Made by a program: the position numbers and the translations under genes. The notes beneath the pieces were generated by a model. It saw only the letters and a list, made by a program, of their open reading frames with translations. It searched no databases and had not been told where the DNA came from. A DNA stretch of 64,000 bases from Caballeronia temeraria. Its GTDB lineage: Bacteria > Pseudomonadota > Gammaproteobacteria > Burkholderiales > Burkholderiaceae. The stretch lies in contig NZ_FCOI02000001.1 of NCBI RefSeq assembly GCF_001544795.2, positions 1 through 64,000 on the forward strand. The letters run 5' to 3'. Positions within the stretch are counted from its first letter, which is position 1. Each line of letters opens with the position of its first letter. Of this stretch, positions 45,696-55,739 are shown in pieces.

Positions 45696-46990
45696 GGCTG
45701 CATGGATTTCTGATCGGACAAACCGAAACATTGTTGGCGGACGTGCTCCGCTTTTCCGGCCCCGCCGATGCCGCGACGAGCCGCTTCTTCCGCGCGCATC
45801 CGAAGCTTGGGCACGCCGAGCGCGGCGTGATCGCCGAGGCGGTGTTCGCCGTGCTGCGCCGGAAGATGGAGTTTTCCCATCTCGCGGAGAGCGGCAGCGG
45901 CAACCAGGCTCGTCGTCTCGCGCTGCTCGGGCTGATGATGACGGCCGGCCTGACCGCGCTGAAGCCGTTCGTTTCCGCCGACGAGCATCAATGGCTCGCG
46001 CAAGTCTCGAAGATCGATCCGGCGACGCTGCCGGTGCGCGTGCGCACGAATCTGCCGCAGTGGATCTACGACGCGCTCGGCAAGCGCTTCTCGCCCGAGG
46101 AACTCGCGCAGCTCGCCGCCGCGCTGAACTATCCCGCGCCGCTCGACCTGCGCACGAACCCGATCAAGGCCGACCGCAAGGTCGTGCTGAAGGCGCTGGC
46201 CGAAGCCGGCATCGACGCGGAAGAAATGCCGTTCGCGCCGTTCGGCGTGCGCGTGGAAGGCAAGCCCGCGCTGACGCGTCTCGCGCCGTTCCAGGAAGGC
46301 TGGATCGAAGTGCAGGACGAGGGCAGCCAGTTGCTCTGCTCGCTGATGGCGCCGCGCCGCGGAGAGATGATCGTCGACTTTTGCGCGGGCGCGGGCGGCA
46401 AGACGCTCGCCCTCGGCGCGATGATGCGCTCGACCGGCCGCCTCTACGCGTTCGACGTGTCCGATCGCCGGCTGGCGAAGCTCAAGCCGCGTCTCGCGCG
46501 CAGCGGGCTGTCGAACGTGAATCCGGTGCTCATCGACAGCGAGCACGACGCGAAGATCAAGCGCCTGGCAGGCAAGATCGACCGCGTGCTCGTCGATGCG
46601 CCGTGTTCCGGCCTCGGGACCCTGCGCCGCAATCCGGATCTGAAGTGGCGTCAGTCGCCCGCGAGCGTCGCGGAACTCACGCCCAAGCAGCTTTCGATTC
46701 TCACGAGCGCCGCGCGCCTCGTGAAGACCGGCGGCCGCCTCGTCTACGCGACCTGCTCGATGCTCGACGCGGAAAACGAAGACGTCGTGCAGCAGTTTCT
46801 GGAAACGCATCCGAACTTTCGCGTCGTGCCCGCGCGCGACGTGCTGGCGGAGCAGCGCATCGATCTGGATACGGGCGAATATCTGTCGCTGTGGCCGCAC
46901 AAGCACGGCACGGACGGCTTTTTCGCGGCCGTGCTGGAGCGCGTGCCCGAGCCCGGAAAGACGCCCGAGGCGGTTGAAGAAACCGCGTAA
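45692..46990 (+). CDS. RsmB/NOP-family RNA (cytosine-5) methyltransferase
   Basis: A 432-residue SAM-dependent methyltransferase. The SAM site reads DFCAGAGGKTLALGAMM (about 228-244); the two catalytic cysteines are in VDAPCSGLGTLRRNPDLKWR and VYATCSMLDAENEDVV. The first 120 residues form an RsmB-like N-terminal region. The gene is coupled to purN by ATGA overlap and followed by mscS. Since a separate rsmB/sun is usual near fmt/def in this group, this is likely a paralogue whose rRNA or tRNA target is not known. The ATG at 45692 gives MRLHGFLIGQ. Confidence 0.9.
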   Translation: MRLHGFLIGQTETLLADVLRFSGPADAATSRFFRAHPKLGHAERGVIAEAVFAVLRRKMEFSHLAESGSGNQARRLALLGLMMTAGLTALKPFVSADEHQWLAQVSKIDPATLPVRVRTNLPQWIYDALGKRFSPEELAQLAAALNYPAPLDLRTNPIKADRKVVLKALAEAGIDAEEMPFAPFGVRVEGKPALTRLAPFQEGWIEVQDEGSQLLCSLMAPRRGEMIVDFCAGAGGKTLALGAMMRSTGRLYAFDVSDRRLAKLKPRLARSGLSNVNPVLIDSEHDAKIKRLAGKIDRVLVDAPCSGLGTLRRNPDLKWRQSPASVAELTPKQLSILTSAARLVKTGGRLVYATCSMLDAENEDVVQQFLETHPNFRVVPARDVLAEQRIDLDTGEYLSLWPHKHGTDGFFAAVLERVPEPGKTPEAVEETA

Positions 46991-46993
46991 GCG

Positions 46994-48358
46994 ATGCAGA
47001 GCCACTTCCTGAACGAACTCTCCGCGCGGCTTTTCCGCGATTTCGGCGAGCCGGAAGTGATCTGGCAGGTGGCCGTTCTGCTCGGCCTCTTCGCGGTGGC
47101 GTGGTGGTGCGCGCGTCTGCTTCGCAAGAAGCTTGATGCGCGCCGCCAGTCGCGTTTCGAAGCCGTGCGCTTCGGCGCGGAAAGTCTCAACAAGGCGCTG
47201 TTTCCGTTGCTCGGCACGGTTTTCGTGTCGATCGCGCTGGTCGTGCTCGCGCCGTTCATCCATACGTCGCTGCTGCGGCTCGCGCTCGTGCCGCTGTGCG
47301 GGATCACCGTCATCTACACGATGCTCTACGTCGCGCGGCGCGTGTTCAGCCGCGGCCAGGCGGAGCACGAGGCGAACGCGCTGCTCTATCTGTTCGAGAA
47401 GCTCGTGACGGTGGTCGTCTGGGCCGCGATGGTGTTCACCGTCATGGGCATCCAGGACGACGTCGTCGACTGGATGGCGAGCGTGCGCTTCAACTTCGCG
47501 AACGCGCACATGACGCTGCTCTCGCTCGCCTCGGGCGTGCTGTGGGTGTGCGTGACGCTGATCGTCGCGATGTGGGCGGGCGCGCTGCTCGACGACCGCT
47601 TGATGCGCGCCCGCTCGCTCGACGCGAATCTCAAGGTGGTGCTCGCGCGGATCGGCCGGGCGCTGATGATCCTCGCCGCGATTCTCGTGAGTCTGTCGAT
47701 CGTCGGCATCGACATTACGGTGCTCGGCGTGTTCGGCGGCGCGCTCGGCGTCGGGCTGGGCTTCGGCTTGCAGAAGATCGCGAGCAATTACGTCTCGGGT
47801 TTCATCATTCTGCTGGATCGCTCCTTGCGGCTCGGTGACATGATCAATGTCAGCGGAAATCAGGGCACGGTCACGCAGATTCGCACGCGCTATACGGTCG
47901 TGCGCGGGCTCGACGGCATCGAAACGCTGATCCCGAACGAAAAGCTCATCACCGATGTCGTGCAGAACCACTCGTCGTTCCTCACGCGCGGCAACGCGAA
48001 GATCGCGGTGCAGGTGAGCTACCGGTGCGACGTCGAACGGGCGATGCAGTTGCTTGTCGAGGCGACGCAGGGCGTCGAGCGTGTGTTGCAAGACCCGGCG
48101 CCTGCCGCGCTGCTTGCGAGTTTCGGCGCGGACGGTATCAATCTGGAGTTGAGCTTCTGGATCGAGGAGGCCGCGAAGGGCACGGGCGGCGTAAAGTCGC
48201 ACGTCAACCGCGCGGTTTGGCGGTTATTCTGCGAGCATGGTATTGAAATCCCGTACGCCCAGCGCGAGATAAGAATTATCGACGGCGTGCCCGGTCCGGA
48301 CGGCGAATCGGCAATAAGTGCCGGACCACGCGCCGGTGGCGCGGCGCCCGTTGCCTGA
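46994..48358 (+). CDS. Mechanosensitive channel, MscS family
   Basis: A 454-residue MscS-type channel. Several hydrophobic segments precede the pore helix region GVFGGALGVGLGFGLQKIASNYVSG (Gly/Ala-rich TM3) and the first beta strand DRSLRLGDMINVSG. After that comes the cytosolic vestibule domain (ISxxGTVTQIRTRYTVVR, VLIPNEKL-like ETLIPNEKL). It is longer than E. coli MscS by extra N-terminal helices, as in the medium-size YbdG/YnaI-like group. Only four bases separate it from the preceding methyltransferase gene. Confidence 0.93.
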   Translation: MQSHFLNELSARLFRDFGEPEVIWQVAVLLGLFAVAWWCARLLRKKLDARRQSRFEAVRFGAESLNKALFPLLGTVFVSIALVVLAPFIHTSLLRLALVPLCGITVIYTMLYVARRVFSRGQAEHEANALLYLFEKLVTVVVWAAMVFTVMGIQDDVVDWMASVRFNFANAHMTLLSLASGVLWVCVTLIVAMWAGALLDDRLMRARSLDANLKVVLARIGRALMILAAILVSLSIVGIDITVLGVFGGALGVGLGFGLQKIASNYVSGFIILLDRSLRLGDMINVSGNQGTVTQIRTRYTVVRGLDGIETLIPNEKLITDVVQNHSSFLTRGNAKIAVQVSYRCDVERAMQLLVEATQGVERVLQDPAPAALLASFGADGINLELSFWIEEAAKGTGGVKSHVNRAVWRLFCEHGIEIPYAQREIRIIDGVPGPDGESAISAGPRAGGAAPVA

Positions 48359-48598
48359 TTACTGCGCGGCTGCTTCAATCTTTCGATTTGACGGGTGAAT
48401 CAACATCAATTCCGGGCGTGAGATTTTCCTCGTTTTGGTACGATTCAAAAAATTTCACCTTTAGGACAAAGGCTTGGAACGCATGCAGTAGAATGCGATC
48501 GAACTTGCGCACGTTCCTTTCATGTGCACAACACGTCGTTCGAAGTCAGTTCGACCGGCCATTTTTCCCGAATTTCACAGCTACACAGGTAAACTGCC

Positions 48599-49795
48599 TT
48601 GCTGAATTCTTCCCTTGAATTTCTCGCCAACGGATTGCTGGACTTTTCCTGGTGGCAGATTCTGCTGTTCACGCTTGCGATGACGCACGTCACGATCGCC
48701 GGCGTCACGATCTATCTTCATCGTTGCCAGGCGCACCGCGCACTGGATCTGCACCCGATCGCGAGTCACTTTTTCCGCTTCTGGCTGTGGATGACCACGG
48801 GCATGCTGACCGGCCAGTGGGCGGCGATCCATCGCAAGCACCACGCGAAATGCGAAACCGAGGAAGATCCGCACAGCCCGCAGACGCGCGGCATCTGGAA
48901 GGTGCTGCTCGAGGGCGCGGAACTCTATCGCTCGGAAGCAAAAAACGAAGAAACCATGCGCAAGTTCAGTCACGGCACGCCGAATGACTGGATGGAACGC
49001 AATGTCTACACGCGTTATCCGATTCTCGGCATCAGCGTCATGATGGTCATCGACGTTGCGCTGTTCGGCATCGTCGGTCTGTCGGTGTGGGCCGTGCAGA
49101 TGATCTGGATTCCGTTCTGGGCGGCGGGCGTGGTCAACGGTCTCGCGCACTGGTGGGGCTACCGCAACTTCAATTCGGCGGATGCATCCACGAACATCTT
49201 CCCGCTCGGCATCCTCATCGGCGGTGAAGAACTGCATAACAACCACCACACGTTCGCGACGTCCGCGAAGCTGTCGAGCAAGTGGTACGAGTTCGACATC
49301 GGCTGGCTGTATATCCGCATGATGTCGATGGTCGGTCTCGCGAAAGTGAAGAAGGTCGCGCCGACGCCCAAGCTCGCGGCGAGCAAGGCTGTCGTGGATC
49401 AGGACACGCTTCAGGCCGTGCTCGCGAACCGCTACGAAGTGATGGCGCGTTACGGCAAGGCGCTCAAGCACGCCTACGCGCAGGAACTGGCGAAGCTGAA
49501 GGAAGCCGGCGCGCGAGAGAAGTATCAGCTGATGCGCGGTGCGCGCACGTGGTTCCACAAGGAAGAAGACGGCCTGAACGAGCCGCAGCTCAAGCAACTG
49601 CCGGAGCTGACCTCGGACAACCAGAAACTGCGCACGTTCATCGAGCTGCGCAAGGATCTGTCGGCCATGTGGGACCGCTCGAACGCGTCGCGCGAGCAAC
49701 TCGTCACGCAATTGCAGGACTGGTGCCATCGCGCGGAAGAGAGCGGCATCAAGGCGTTGCAGGACTTCGCGTTGCGTCTGCGCCGCTACGCCTGA
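48599..49795 (+). CDS. Acyl-CoA/fatty-acid desaturase with C-terminal extension
   Basis: A 398-residue membrane di-iron desaturase. The three histidine boxes are intact: HRCQAHR (41-47), HRKHH (78-82) and HNNHH (near 205). Four membrane helices are expected. Residues about 250-398 are a highly charged helical extension absent from simple delta-9 desaturases; long forms of this kind (DesB-like) are known in Pseudomonas. The start is TTG at 48599-48601 with AGGT eight bases upstream; no in-frame ATG precedes the first box sensibly. The 240-base upstream spacer shows no structure. A strong terminator follows. Confidence 0.85.
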   Translation: MLNSSLEFLANGLLDFSWWQILLFTLAMTHVTIAGVTIYLHRCQAHRALDLHPIASHFFRFWLWMTTGMLTGQWAAIHRKHHAKCETEEDPHSPQTRGIWKVLLEGAELYRSEAKNEETMRKFSHGTPNDWMERNVYTRYPILGISVMMVIDVALFGIVGLSVWAVQMIWIPFWAAGVVNGLAHWWGYRNFNSADASTNIFPLGILIGGEELHNNHHTFATSAKLSSKWYEFDIGWLYIRMMSMVGLAKVKKVAPTPKLAASKAVVDQDTLQAVLANRYEVMARYGKALKHAYAQELAKLKEAGAREKYQLMRGARTWFHKEEDGLNEPQLKQLPELTSDNQKLRTFIELRKDLSAMWDRSNASREQLVTQLQDWCHRAEESGIKALQDFALRLRRYA

Positions 49796-49828
49796 CGCGC
49801 GATATCCGTTAAAATTTAAGGACGTCAC

Positions 49829-49859
49829 AAGACCCCGCTCTGGCGGGGTCTTTGTTTTT
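49829..49859 (+). terminator. Terminator of the desaturase gene
   Basis: Arms AAGACCCCGC (49829-49838) and GCGGGGTCTT (49843-49852) with a 4-base loop and TTGTTTTT following. It separates the desaturase from nadA, which begins about 50 bases later. Confidence 0.9.
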
Positions 49860-49910
49860 GTGCAGCCGATTCTCGCATCACGTTGTTGGTACGGAGCAGG
49901 GGACAGGGAC

Positions 49911-51038
49911 ATGGAAGCGATCAGGAGCGTCGAGTACGACCGGCCGCAAGGCCTGACGTGTGGAGTGGGCGAAGCGTGGGCGCGGGTGCCGGACGCGCCG
50001 TCGGCGGAGCGGAAGCGCGAGCTGAAGGAGCGCATTCGCGCGCTGCTGAAGCGGGAAGAAGCGGTGCTCGTCGCGCATTATTATGTCGACGCTGAACTCC
50101 AGGAACTTGCCGATGAAACCGGCGGCTGCGTCGCCGATTCGCTCGAAATGGCGCGCTTCGGCCGCGACCATGCCGCGAAGACGCTGGTCGTCGCGGGCGT
50201 GCGCTTCATGGGCGAGACGGCCAAGATTCTGAGCCCGGACAAGCGTGTGCTGATGCCCGATCTCGACGCGACCTGCTCGCTCGATCTCGGCTGCCCCGCC
50301 GACGAATTCTCCGCATTCTGCGATGCGCATCCGGACCGCACCGTCGTCGTGTACGCGAACACGAGCGCGGCTGTGAAAGCGCGTGCGGACTGGATGGTCA
50401 CATCGTCGATCGGGCTGGAGATCGTCGCCGATCTGCACGCGCGCGGCGAAAAAATCCTGTGGGCGCCGGATCGGCACCTCGGCAGCTACATCCAGAAGAA
50501 GACCGGCGCGGACATGCTGCTATGGCAGGGTTCGTGTCTCGTCCACGACGAGTTCAAAGGCATCGAACTCGATCTGCTGCGCAACGAATATCCCGACGCG
50601 AAGATTCTCGTGCATCCGGAATCGCCGGAAGGCGTCGTCGCGCTCGCGGATGTCGTCGGCTCGACCACGCAGCTCATCGACGCCGCCGTGAAGCTCGACG
50701 CGAAGCGCTTCATCGTCGCGACGGACCTCGGCATTCTGCACAAGATGCGGCTCGCCGCGCCGGGCAAGACGTTCATCGAAGCGCCGACCGCCGGCAACAG
50801 CGCGACCTGCAAGAGCTGCGCGCACTGTCCGTGGATGGCGATGAACGGTCTCGCCAATCTCGCCGACGTGCTCGAGCGCGGTCACAACGAGATTCATGTC
50901 GATCCGGCCATCGGATTGCGTGCGCGGTTGCCGATCGACCGCATGCTCGACTTCGCCGCGCGTCACAAGAAGCGCGTGCAGGCAAGCGGCGATCTGGCCA
51001 AGGACACGACGCTGTTTTCGAACGTGGGAGCCGCGTAA
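49911..51038 (+). CDS. nadA: Quinolinate synthase
   Basis: A 375-residue [4Fe-4S] enzyme condensing iminoaspartate and dihydroxyacetone phosphate to quinolinate. The cluster cysteines can be placed in [23 protein letters not shown] and [13 protein letters not shown]; other family blocks are [19 protein letters not shown] and [20 protein letters not shown]. The ATG at 49911 follows a GGGGACAGGGAC purine-rich site; a 17-residue upstream extension overlaps the terminator region. The stop TAA shares one base with the nadC ATG. Confidence 0.96.
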   Translation: MEAIRSVEYDRPQGLTCGVGEAWARVPDAPSAERKRELKERIRALLKREEAVLVAHYYVDAELQELADETGGCVADSLEMARFGRDHAAKTLVVAGVRFMGETAKILSPDKRVLMPDLDATCSLDLGCPADEFSAFCDAHPDRTVVVYANTSAAVKARADWMVTSSIGLEIVADLHARGEKILWAPDRHLGSYIQKKTGADMLLWQGSCLVHDEFKGIELDLLRNEYPDAKILVHPESPEGVVALADVVGSTTQLIDAAVKLDAKRFIVATDLGILHKMRLAAPGKTFIEAPTAGNSATCKSCAHCPWMAMNGLANLADVLERGHNEIHVDPAIGLRARLPIDRMLDFAARHKKRVQASGDLAKDTTLFSNVGAA

Positions 51039-51910
51039 TGACGTATCCGTCGATCTTCGAGGAAGTCCGCGAACAATACGGCGATGCGCTGGACGAGGCG
51101 CTCGCGCGCAATGTCGTCGATGCGCTCGATGAAGACGTCGGCGCGGGCGACGTCACCGGCCGTCTCGTGCCCGCCGACACTCGCCGCACCGCACGCATCA
51201 TCGTGCGCGAGGAGGCGGTGCTGTGCGGCGTGCCGTGGTTCGATGAAGTCATGCGCCGCGTCGATCCGACGATCGAAGTCGAATGGCAGTATCGCGAAGG
51301 CGATCGCATGGCGGCGAATTCACCGGTCGTGCTGCTGCACGGCCCCGCGCGCTCGCTGCTGACGGCGGAGCGCAACGGCCTCAATTTCCTGCAACTGCTG
51401 TCGGGCGTGGCGAGCGCGACGCGCCGCTATGTCGATGCGATCGAAGGCACGCGCGCGCGCATCCTCGATACGCGCAAGACGCTGCCGGGCTTGCGGCTCG
51501 CGCAGAAGTACGCGGTGCGCGTGGGCGGCGGCGCGAACCAGCGTCTCGCGCTCTACGACGGCATTCTGATCAAGGAAAACCATATCGCGGCGGCGGGCGG
51601 CGTCGGCGCGGCGATGGATGCGGCGCTCGCGTTGCAGGCCGGCGTGCCGATCCAGATCGAAGTGGAAACGCTGGAGCAGCTCGAAACGGCGCTCGCGCAC
51701 CGGGCCGAATCGATCCTGCTCGACAACTTCACGCCCGAGATGATGCGCGATGCGGTGCGCATCACGGCCGGGCGCGCGTTGCTCGAAGTATCGGGCGGCG
51801 TGAATTTCGACACGGTGCGCGCAATCGCGGCGACCGGCGTCGATCGCATCTCCATCGGCGCGCTCACGAAGGACGTGCGCGCGACCGATTTCTCGATGCG
51901 TCTGCTTTAA
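51038..51910 (+). CDS. nadC: Nicotinate-nucleotide pyrophosphorylase (quinolinate phosphoribosyltransferase)
   Basis: A 290-residue enzyme converting quinolinate and PRPP to nicotinate mononucleotide. Family markers are [74 protein letters not shown] and the C-terminal [27 protein letters not shown]. Its ATG overlaps the nadA stop by one base. Its stop overlaps that of the convergent nadB by three bases. Confidence 0.96.
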   Translation: MTYPSIFEEVREQYGDALDEALARNVVDALDEDVGAGDVTGRLVPADTRRTARIIVREEAVLCGVPWFDEVMRRVDPTIEVEWQYREGDRMAANSPVVLLHGPARSLLTAERNGLNFLQLLSGVASATRRYVDAIEGTRARILDTRKTLPGLRLAQKYAVRVGGGANQRLALYDGILIKENHIAAAGGVGAAMDAALALQAGVPIQIEVETLEQLETALAHRAESILLDNFTPEMMRDAVRITAGRALLEVSGGVNFDTVRAIAATGVDRISIGALTKDVRATDFSMRLL

Positions 51911-53505
51911 AGGCTCGTGCGGCGCGCGGCCGGCGGCATCAGCACCGTCGGCAGCGCCTTCGGCAAGGTCGCGGGCCAGTCGCGGCTGTAATGCAGGCCG
52001 CGGCTCTCGCGCCGCGAGCACGCGCTCTCGACGATCAGCGACGCCACATCGACCAGGTTGCGCAGTTCCAGCAGATCGCGGCTCACCTTGAAATTCGCGT
52101 AGTACTCGTGGATCTCGTCGCGCAGCAGCGCGATGCGATGCTGCGCGCGCGCAAGACGCTTGTCCGTGCGCACGATGCCGACGTAATTCCACATCAGACG
52201 CCGCAGTTCGTCCCAGTTATGGGCGACGACGACTTCCTCGTCCGGATCGGACACGCGGCTTTCGTCCCAGTCGGGCAGCTCGGCATGACAGCCGTTCGAA
52301 AACCCGTCCGCTTCGATCGCGTGCGCCGCCGCGCGGCCGATCACGAGACATTCGAGCAGTGAATTGCTCGCGAGCCGGTTCGCGCCGTGCAGTCCCGTGT
52401 ACGACGTTTCGCCGACCGCGTACAGGCCCGGACGATCCGTGCGTCCCGCGAGATCCGTGACGACGCCGCCGCAGGTGTAATGCGCGGCGGGCACCACGGG
52501 AATCGGCTGCTTCGCGATATCGATGCCGAATTCGCGGCAGCGCGCGAGGATCGTCGGAAAGTGCTCTTCGAGAAACGCGCGCGGCTGATGGCTGATGTCG
52601 AGATACACGCAGTCGATGCCGCGCTTCTTGATTTCGAAGTCGATCGCGCGCGCGACGATGTCACGCGGCGCGAGCTCGGCGCGCTCGTCGTGCGCGGGCA
52701 TGAAGCGCGTGCCGTCGGGCAGGCGCAGCACGCCGCCTTCGCCGCGCACCGCCTCGGAAATGAGGAAGGACTTCGCGTAGGGATGGAAGAGGCACGTCGG
52801 ATGGAACTGGATGAACTCCATGTTCGCGACGCGGCAACCGGCGCGCCACGCCATCGCGATGCCGTCGCCGGTCGCGGTGTCGGGATTCGTCGTGTAGAGA
52901 TAGACCTTGCCGGCGCCGCCCGTCGCGAGCACGGTGTGCGGCGCCTGGATCGTCACGGTGCGGCCCGAGTTCACATCCAGCGCATAGAGACCGTGGCAGC
53001 GATGACCCGGCAGCCCGAGCCGATCGGACGTGATCAGATCGATCGCGTAATGATCTTCGAGTACGGTGATGTTCGGATGATTGCGCACGCGCTCGCTCAG
53101 CGTCGTGACGACCGCGTGGCCGGTCGCATCGGCAGCGTGGATGATGCGCCGATGGCTATGGCCGCCTTCGCGCGTCAGATGGAAGCCGAGTTCGGCCGAG
53201 ACATCGCGCGTGAAAGGTACGCCTTCGTCGATGAGCCATTCGATCGCAGCGCGCCCGTTCTCGACGATGAAGCGCGTCGCAGCTTCGTCGCACAGGCCGC
53301 CGCCCGCGACGAGCGTATCGTCGACGTGATTGTCGACGCTGTCTGCCGAATCCAGCACCGCCGCGATGCCGCCTTGCGCCCAGTCGCTTGCGCCGACGCT
53401 CGCCGCGCGCTTGGCGAGGATCGCGACGCGCCGCGTTTCAGCCAGATTCAGCGCGACGCTCAGACCCGCGAGCCCGCTCCCTACGATCGCTACATCGAAA
53501 TTCAT
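51907..53505 (-). CDS. nadB: L-aspartate oxidase
   Basis: A 532-residue flavoenzyme supplying iminoaspartate to NadA. It starts with the FAD-binding [19 protein letters not shown] (5-23), then [21 protein letters not shown] and the active-site stretch [17 protein letters not shown], and [25 protein letters not shown] further on. The ATG at 53505 is taken; the 61-residue upstream frame is a read-back through the spacer. It converges on nadC so closely that the two stop codons overlap, placing all three genes of the pathway in 3.6 kb. Confidence 0.96.
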   Translation of the reverse strand: MNFDVAIVGSGLAGLSVALNLAETRRVAILAKRAASVGASDWAQGGIAAVLDSADSVDNHVDDTLVAGGGLCDEAATRFIVENGRAAIEWLIDEGVPFTRDVSAELGFHLTREGGHSHRRIIHAADATGHAVVTTLSERVRNHPNITVLEDHYAIDLITSDRLGLPGHRCHGLYALDVNSGRTVTIQAPHTVLATGGAGKVYLYTTNPDTATGDGIAMAWRAGCRVANMEFIQFHPTCLFHPYAKSFLISEAVRGEGGVLRLPDGTRFMPAHDERAELAPRDIVARAIDFEIKKRGIDCVYLDISHQPRAFLEEHFPTILARCREFGIDIAKQPIPVVPAAHYTCGGVVTDLAGRTDRPGLYAVGETSYTGLHGANRLASNSLLECLVIGRAAAHAIEADGFSNGCHAELPDWDESRVSDPDEEVVVAHNWDELRRLMWNYVGIVRTDKRLARAQHRIALLRDEIHEYYANFKVSRDLLELRNLVDVASLIVESACSRRESRGLHYSRDWPATLPKALPTVLMPPAARRTSL

Positions 53506-53631
53506 GCTGCCGGTTCTCCGTCCGTGTTCTTCGTCGATAGCCGGCAAGCATAACGCGCATGAACATTCCGTGACAGCTAAAATCCCCGCACGGTCGTGTG
53601 CAAAGCGTGTGAATAGCGGCGTCGGAAAAAC

Positions 53632-53659
53632 AAAAAGCCCCGCGAGTGCGGGGCTTTTT
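53632..53659. terminator. Terminator of rpmB-rpmG
   Basis: Perfect 12-base arms AAAAAGCCCCGC (53632-53643) and GCGGGGCTTTTT (53648-53659) with a GAGT loop; T-rich on both strands. It lies 35 bases beyond the rpmG stop and upstream of nadB. Confidence 0.9.
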
Positions 53660-53693
53660 GTGTCTTCGTGCAGGCTACTCAATATCAAGTGGC

Positions 53694-53861
53694 TTACTTG
53701 ATCTTGGTTTCCTTGTAGTCAACGTGCTTGCGGACGACGGGATCAAATTTCTTGATCAGCATCTTTTCCGGCATGTTGCGCTTGTTCTTGGTCGTCGTGT
53801 AGAAGTGACCCGTGCCTGCGGTCGATTCCAGCTTGATCTTGTCGCGTGCGCCCTTGGCCAT
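53694..53861 (-). CDS. rpmG: 50S ribosomal protein L33
   Basis: A 55-residue ribosomal protein. Translating the minus strand from 53861 gives [20 protein letters not shown] and ends in a basic tail with [11 protein letters not shown]. It lacks the CxxC pairs of zinc-binding L33 forms, so it is the zinc-free type. It follows rpmB by 11 bases and is followed by a strong terminator, the universal rpmB-rpmG order. Confidence 0.94.
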   Translation of the reverse strand: MAKGARDKIKLESTAGTGHFYTTTKNKRNMPEKMLIKKFDPVVRKHVDYKETKIK

Positions 53862-53872
53862 GTGCGTGCTCC

Positions 53873-54106
53873 TTAGATTTCACCGCGTGCGCGCAGGTCT
53901 GCGAGCACGGCGTCAATACCGTTCTTGTCGATCAGGCGCAGGCCGGCGTTCGAAACGCGCAGACGCACCCAGCGATTTTCACTTTCAACAAAGAAACGGC
54001 GATTCTGCAGGTTCGGCAGGAAGCGACGCTTGGTCCTATTGTTTGCGTGGGAAACATTGTTGCCCGACATCGGGCCTTTCCCAGTTACTTGGCATACGCG
54101 TGCCAT
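53873..54106 (-). CDS. rpmB: 50S ribosomal protein L28
   Basis: A 77-residue large-subunit protein, [20 protein letters not shown] at the start, then [18 protein letters not shown] and ending [11 protein letters not shown]. No zinc cysteine pairs. First gene of the rpmB-rpmG operon. Its transcript seems to carry a leader of roughly 165 bases with a stable hairpin. Confidence 0.96.
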   Translation of the reverse strand: MARVCQVTGKGPMSGNNVSHANNRTKRRFLPNLQNRRFFVESENRWVRLRVSNAGLRLIDKNGIDAVLADLRARGEI

Positions 54107-54150
54107 GGTGACACTCCTAATACACGTTGAGTCTGAGTCGAACGCTCGAT

Positions 54151-54168
54151 TGAAAGCACTCGCTTTCA
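54151..54168 (-). promoter_or_regulatory. Hairpin in the rpmB leader
   Basis: Seven-base perfect stem TGAAAGC (54151-54157) and GCTTTCA (54162-54168) with a four-base loop, about 45 bases upstream of the rpmB ATG and inside the predicted leader. No T tract follows, so it is not a terminator. A regulatory role, such as protein binding, is a guess. Confidence 0.4.
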
Positions 54169-54278
54169 GTGTCGATGCCTCTTATCGCCCAATTTGCCGA
54201 TCGGGGGCTTGGCAGCACGGTTATGCCAATGAGGACCGCATTCGTTCAGAACAGGCGGGTTGAGAAAAGCAAACGTGG

Positions 54279-54308
54279 ATTGTAACAGGAAAAACTCTGC
54301 AATATCAA
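54279..54308 (-). promoter_or_regulatory. rpmB-rpmG promoter
   Basis: On the minus strand TTGATA (54308-54303) and TACAAT (54284-54279) are separated by 18 bases. Transcription would start near 54272. Confidence 0.6.
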
Positions 54309-54330
54309 ACCTTTTTGGCACGCCTCGCCA

Positions 54331-55077
54331 TCACAACCAGCCGTGCCGCGCAAACGAAAACACGTCGTTCGCCGCCACGACGATGTGATCGAGCAGCCGC
54401 ACGTCGATGAGCGTCAGCGCGTCCTGCAGCGTCTTGGTGAGCCGGCGGTCGTTCGCGCTCGGCTCCACGCCGCCCGACGGATGATTATGCGCGACGATGA
54501 GCCCCGCCGCATTCAGCGAGAGCGCGCGCCGCACGATCTCGCGCGGATAGACGGCGACGCGCGTGAGCGAGCCGCGCGCGGATTCCTCGACATGCATCAA
54601 CTGATGACGCGCATCCAGATACAGACAGATGAACGCCTCGTAAGGCCGCGTGCCGATCAGAAGCCGCAGATAGTCTTCCACCGCGCCCGGCGCGTTCAGC
54701 AACTCGCGATCGCGCGCTTTTTCCGCGAGCGCGCGCCGGCACAGCTCCGACACGGCGATGAGCGTCGCCGCCCGCGCCGGCCCGATGCCGCGCAGTTCGC
54801 GCAATTCCGACTCCGGCGCGTCCAGCACGCCGCGCAGCGACCCGAAGCGCAGCAGCAACTGACGCGCAATGTCGACGGCGGTCACGCCCGCGACGCCGGT
54901 GCGCAGGAACAAAGCGAACAGTTCCGCGTCCGATAGCGAAGTCGGACCCGCATCCAGCAGACGTTCGCGGGGACGGTCGGCGCGCGCCCATTTGCGGATC
55001 GGCAAGAGGGGCGCGATCGCGGGAGGATTATCGTCGGACGGCACGGTCGGCGCGACGAGCCGCAAATCGGCGCTCAC
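54331..55077 (-). CDS. radC: RadC-type JAB-domain DNA repair protein
   Basis: A 248-residue protein with an N-terminal HhH region ([19 protein letters not shown], near residue 100) and a C-terminal MPN/JAMM metalloprotein domain, whose metal motif is [19 protein letters not shown]. Despite the name, its role in DNA repair is uncertain in E. coli. The start is a GTG at 55075-55077: a GGAGG lies on the minus strand at 55084-55088, six bases upstream. The 24-residue longer frame lacks such a site. Divergent from fkpB. Confidence 0.9.
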   Translation of the reverse strand: MSADLRLVAPTVPSDDNPPAIAPLLPIRKWARADRPRERLLDAGPTSLSDAELFALFLRTGVAGVTAVDIARQLLLRFGSLRGVLDAPESELRELRGIGPARAATLIAVSELCRRALAEKARDRELLNAPGAVEDYLRLLIGTRPYEAFICLYLDARHQLMHVEESARGSLTRVAVYPREIVRRALSLNAAGLIVAHNHPSGGVEPSANDRRLTKTLQDALTLIDVRLLDHIVVAANDVFSFARHGWL

Positions 55078-55281
55078 TGCGATCCTCCGGGACGTCTTGT
55101 CGCGCGCGCAAGCGCACACGGGCGTGAGCCGCGTGACGCGTCCTGACACAACTCTGTCTTACAATAGCGGTTTTGGCGTCCGGTTCGTGCCGGCGCCGCG
55201 CGGTTCGCTGCCATTCGCCACAGAGCCGCCCCATGCCGGGCCAGCGCCCGGCCTTCAAACGAACGGCCACATCCAATACTC

Positions 55282-55737
55282 ATGAGCATCATCGATATCT
55301 CCGAGGTGAAACCCGGTTCGCACGTCACGCTTCATTACCGGCTCGCGCTTGCCGATGGTGCCGACATCGTCAACACGTTCACCGAGAAGCCCGCGACGCT
55401 CCTGCTCGGCGCAGGCCAGCTCGCGGAACCGTTGGAAGATATTTTGCTGGGCCTGAAGGTCGGCCACCACTCGACCTTTCAGCTAACGCCGGATCAGGCG
55501 TTCGGGCCGCGCAACCCGGAACTGGTCCAGTGGGTGTCGCTCGCGACGCTGCGCGAAAACAGCATGATCGGCGAGGATTTTTCTCCCGGCGACCTCGTCG
55601 AATTCAATGCGCCGAACGGCGGACGCTACGCGGGCGTGCTGAAGGAAGTCGGTGAAACCGCGGCGCTGTTCGACTTCAACCACCCGCTCGCGGGCCAGGC
55701 GCTTGTCTTCGAAGTGAAAATCATCGGAATTCTGTAA
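55282..55737 (+). CDS. fkpB: FKBP-type peptidyl-prolyl isomerase, SlpA type
   Basis: A 151-residue isomerase of the SlpA/FkpB group: a small FKBP domain interrupted by an IF chaperone insert. Visible features are [51 protein letters not shown] and a C-terminal [18 protein letters not shown]. It precedes ispH by two bases, as in the E. coli fkpB-ispH order. A TACAAT box (55160-55165) could be part of its promoter. Confidence 0.92.
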   Translation: MSIIDISEVKPGSHVTLHYRLALADGADIVNTFTEKPATLLLGAGQLAEPLEDILLGLKVGHHSTFQLTPDQAFGPRNPELVQWVSLATLRENSMIGEDFSPGDLVEFNAPNGGRYAGVLKEVGETAALFDFNHPLAGQALVFEVKIIGIL

Positions 55738-55739
55738 CC

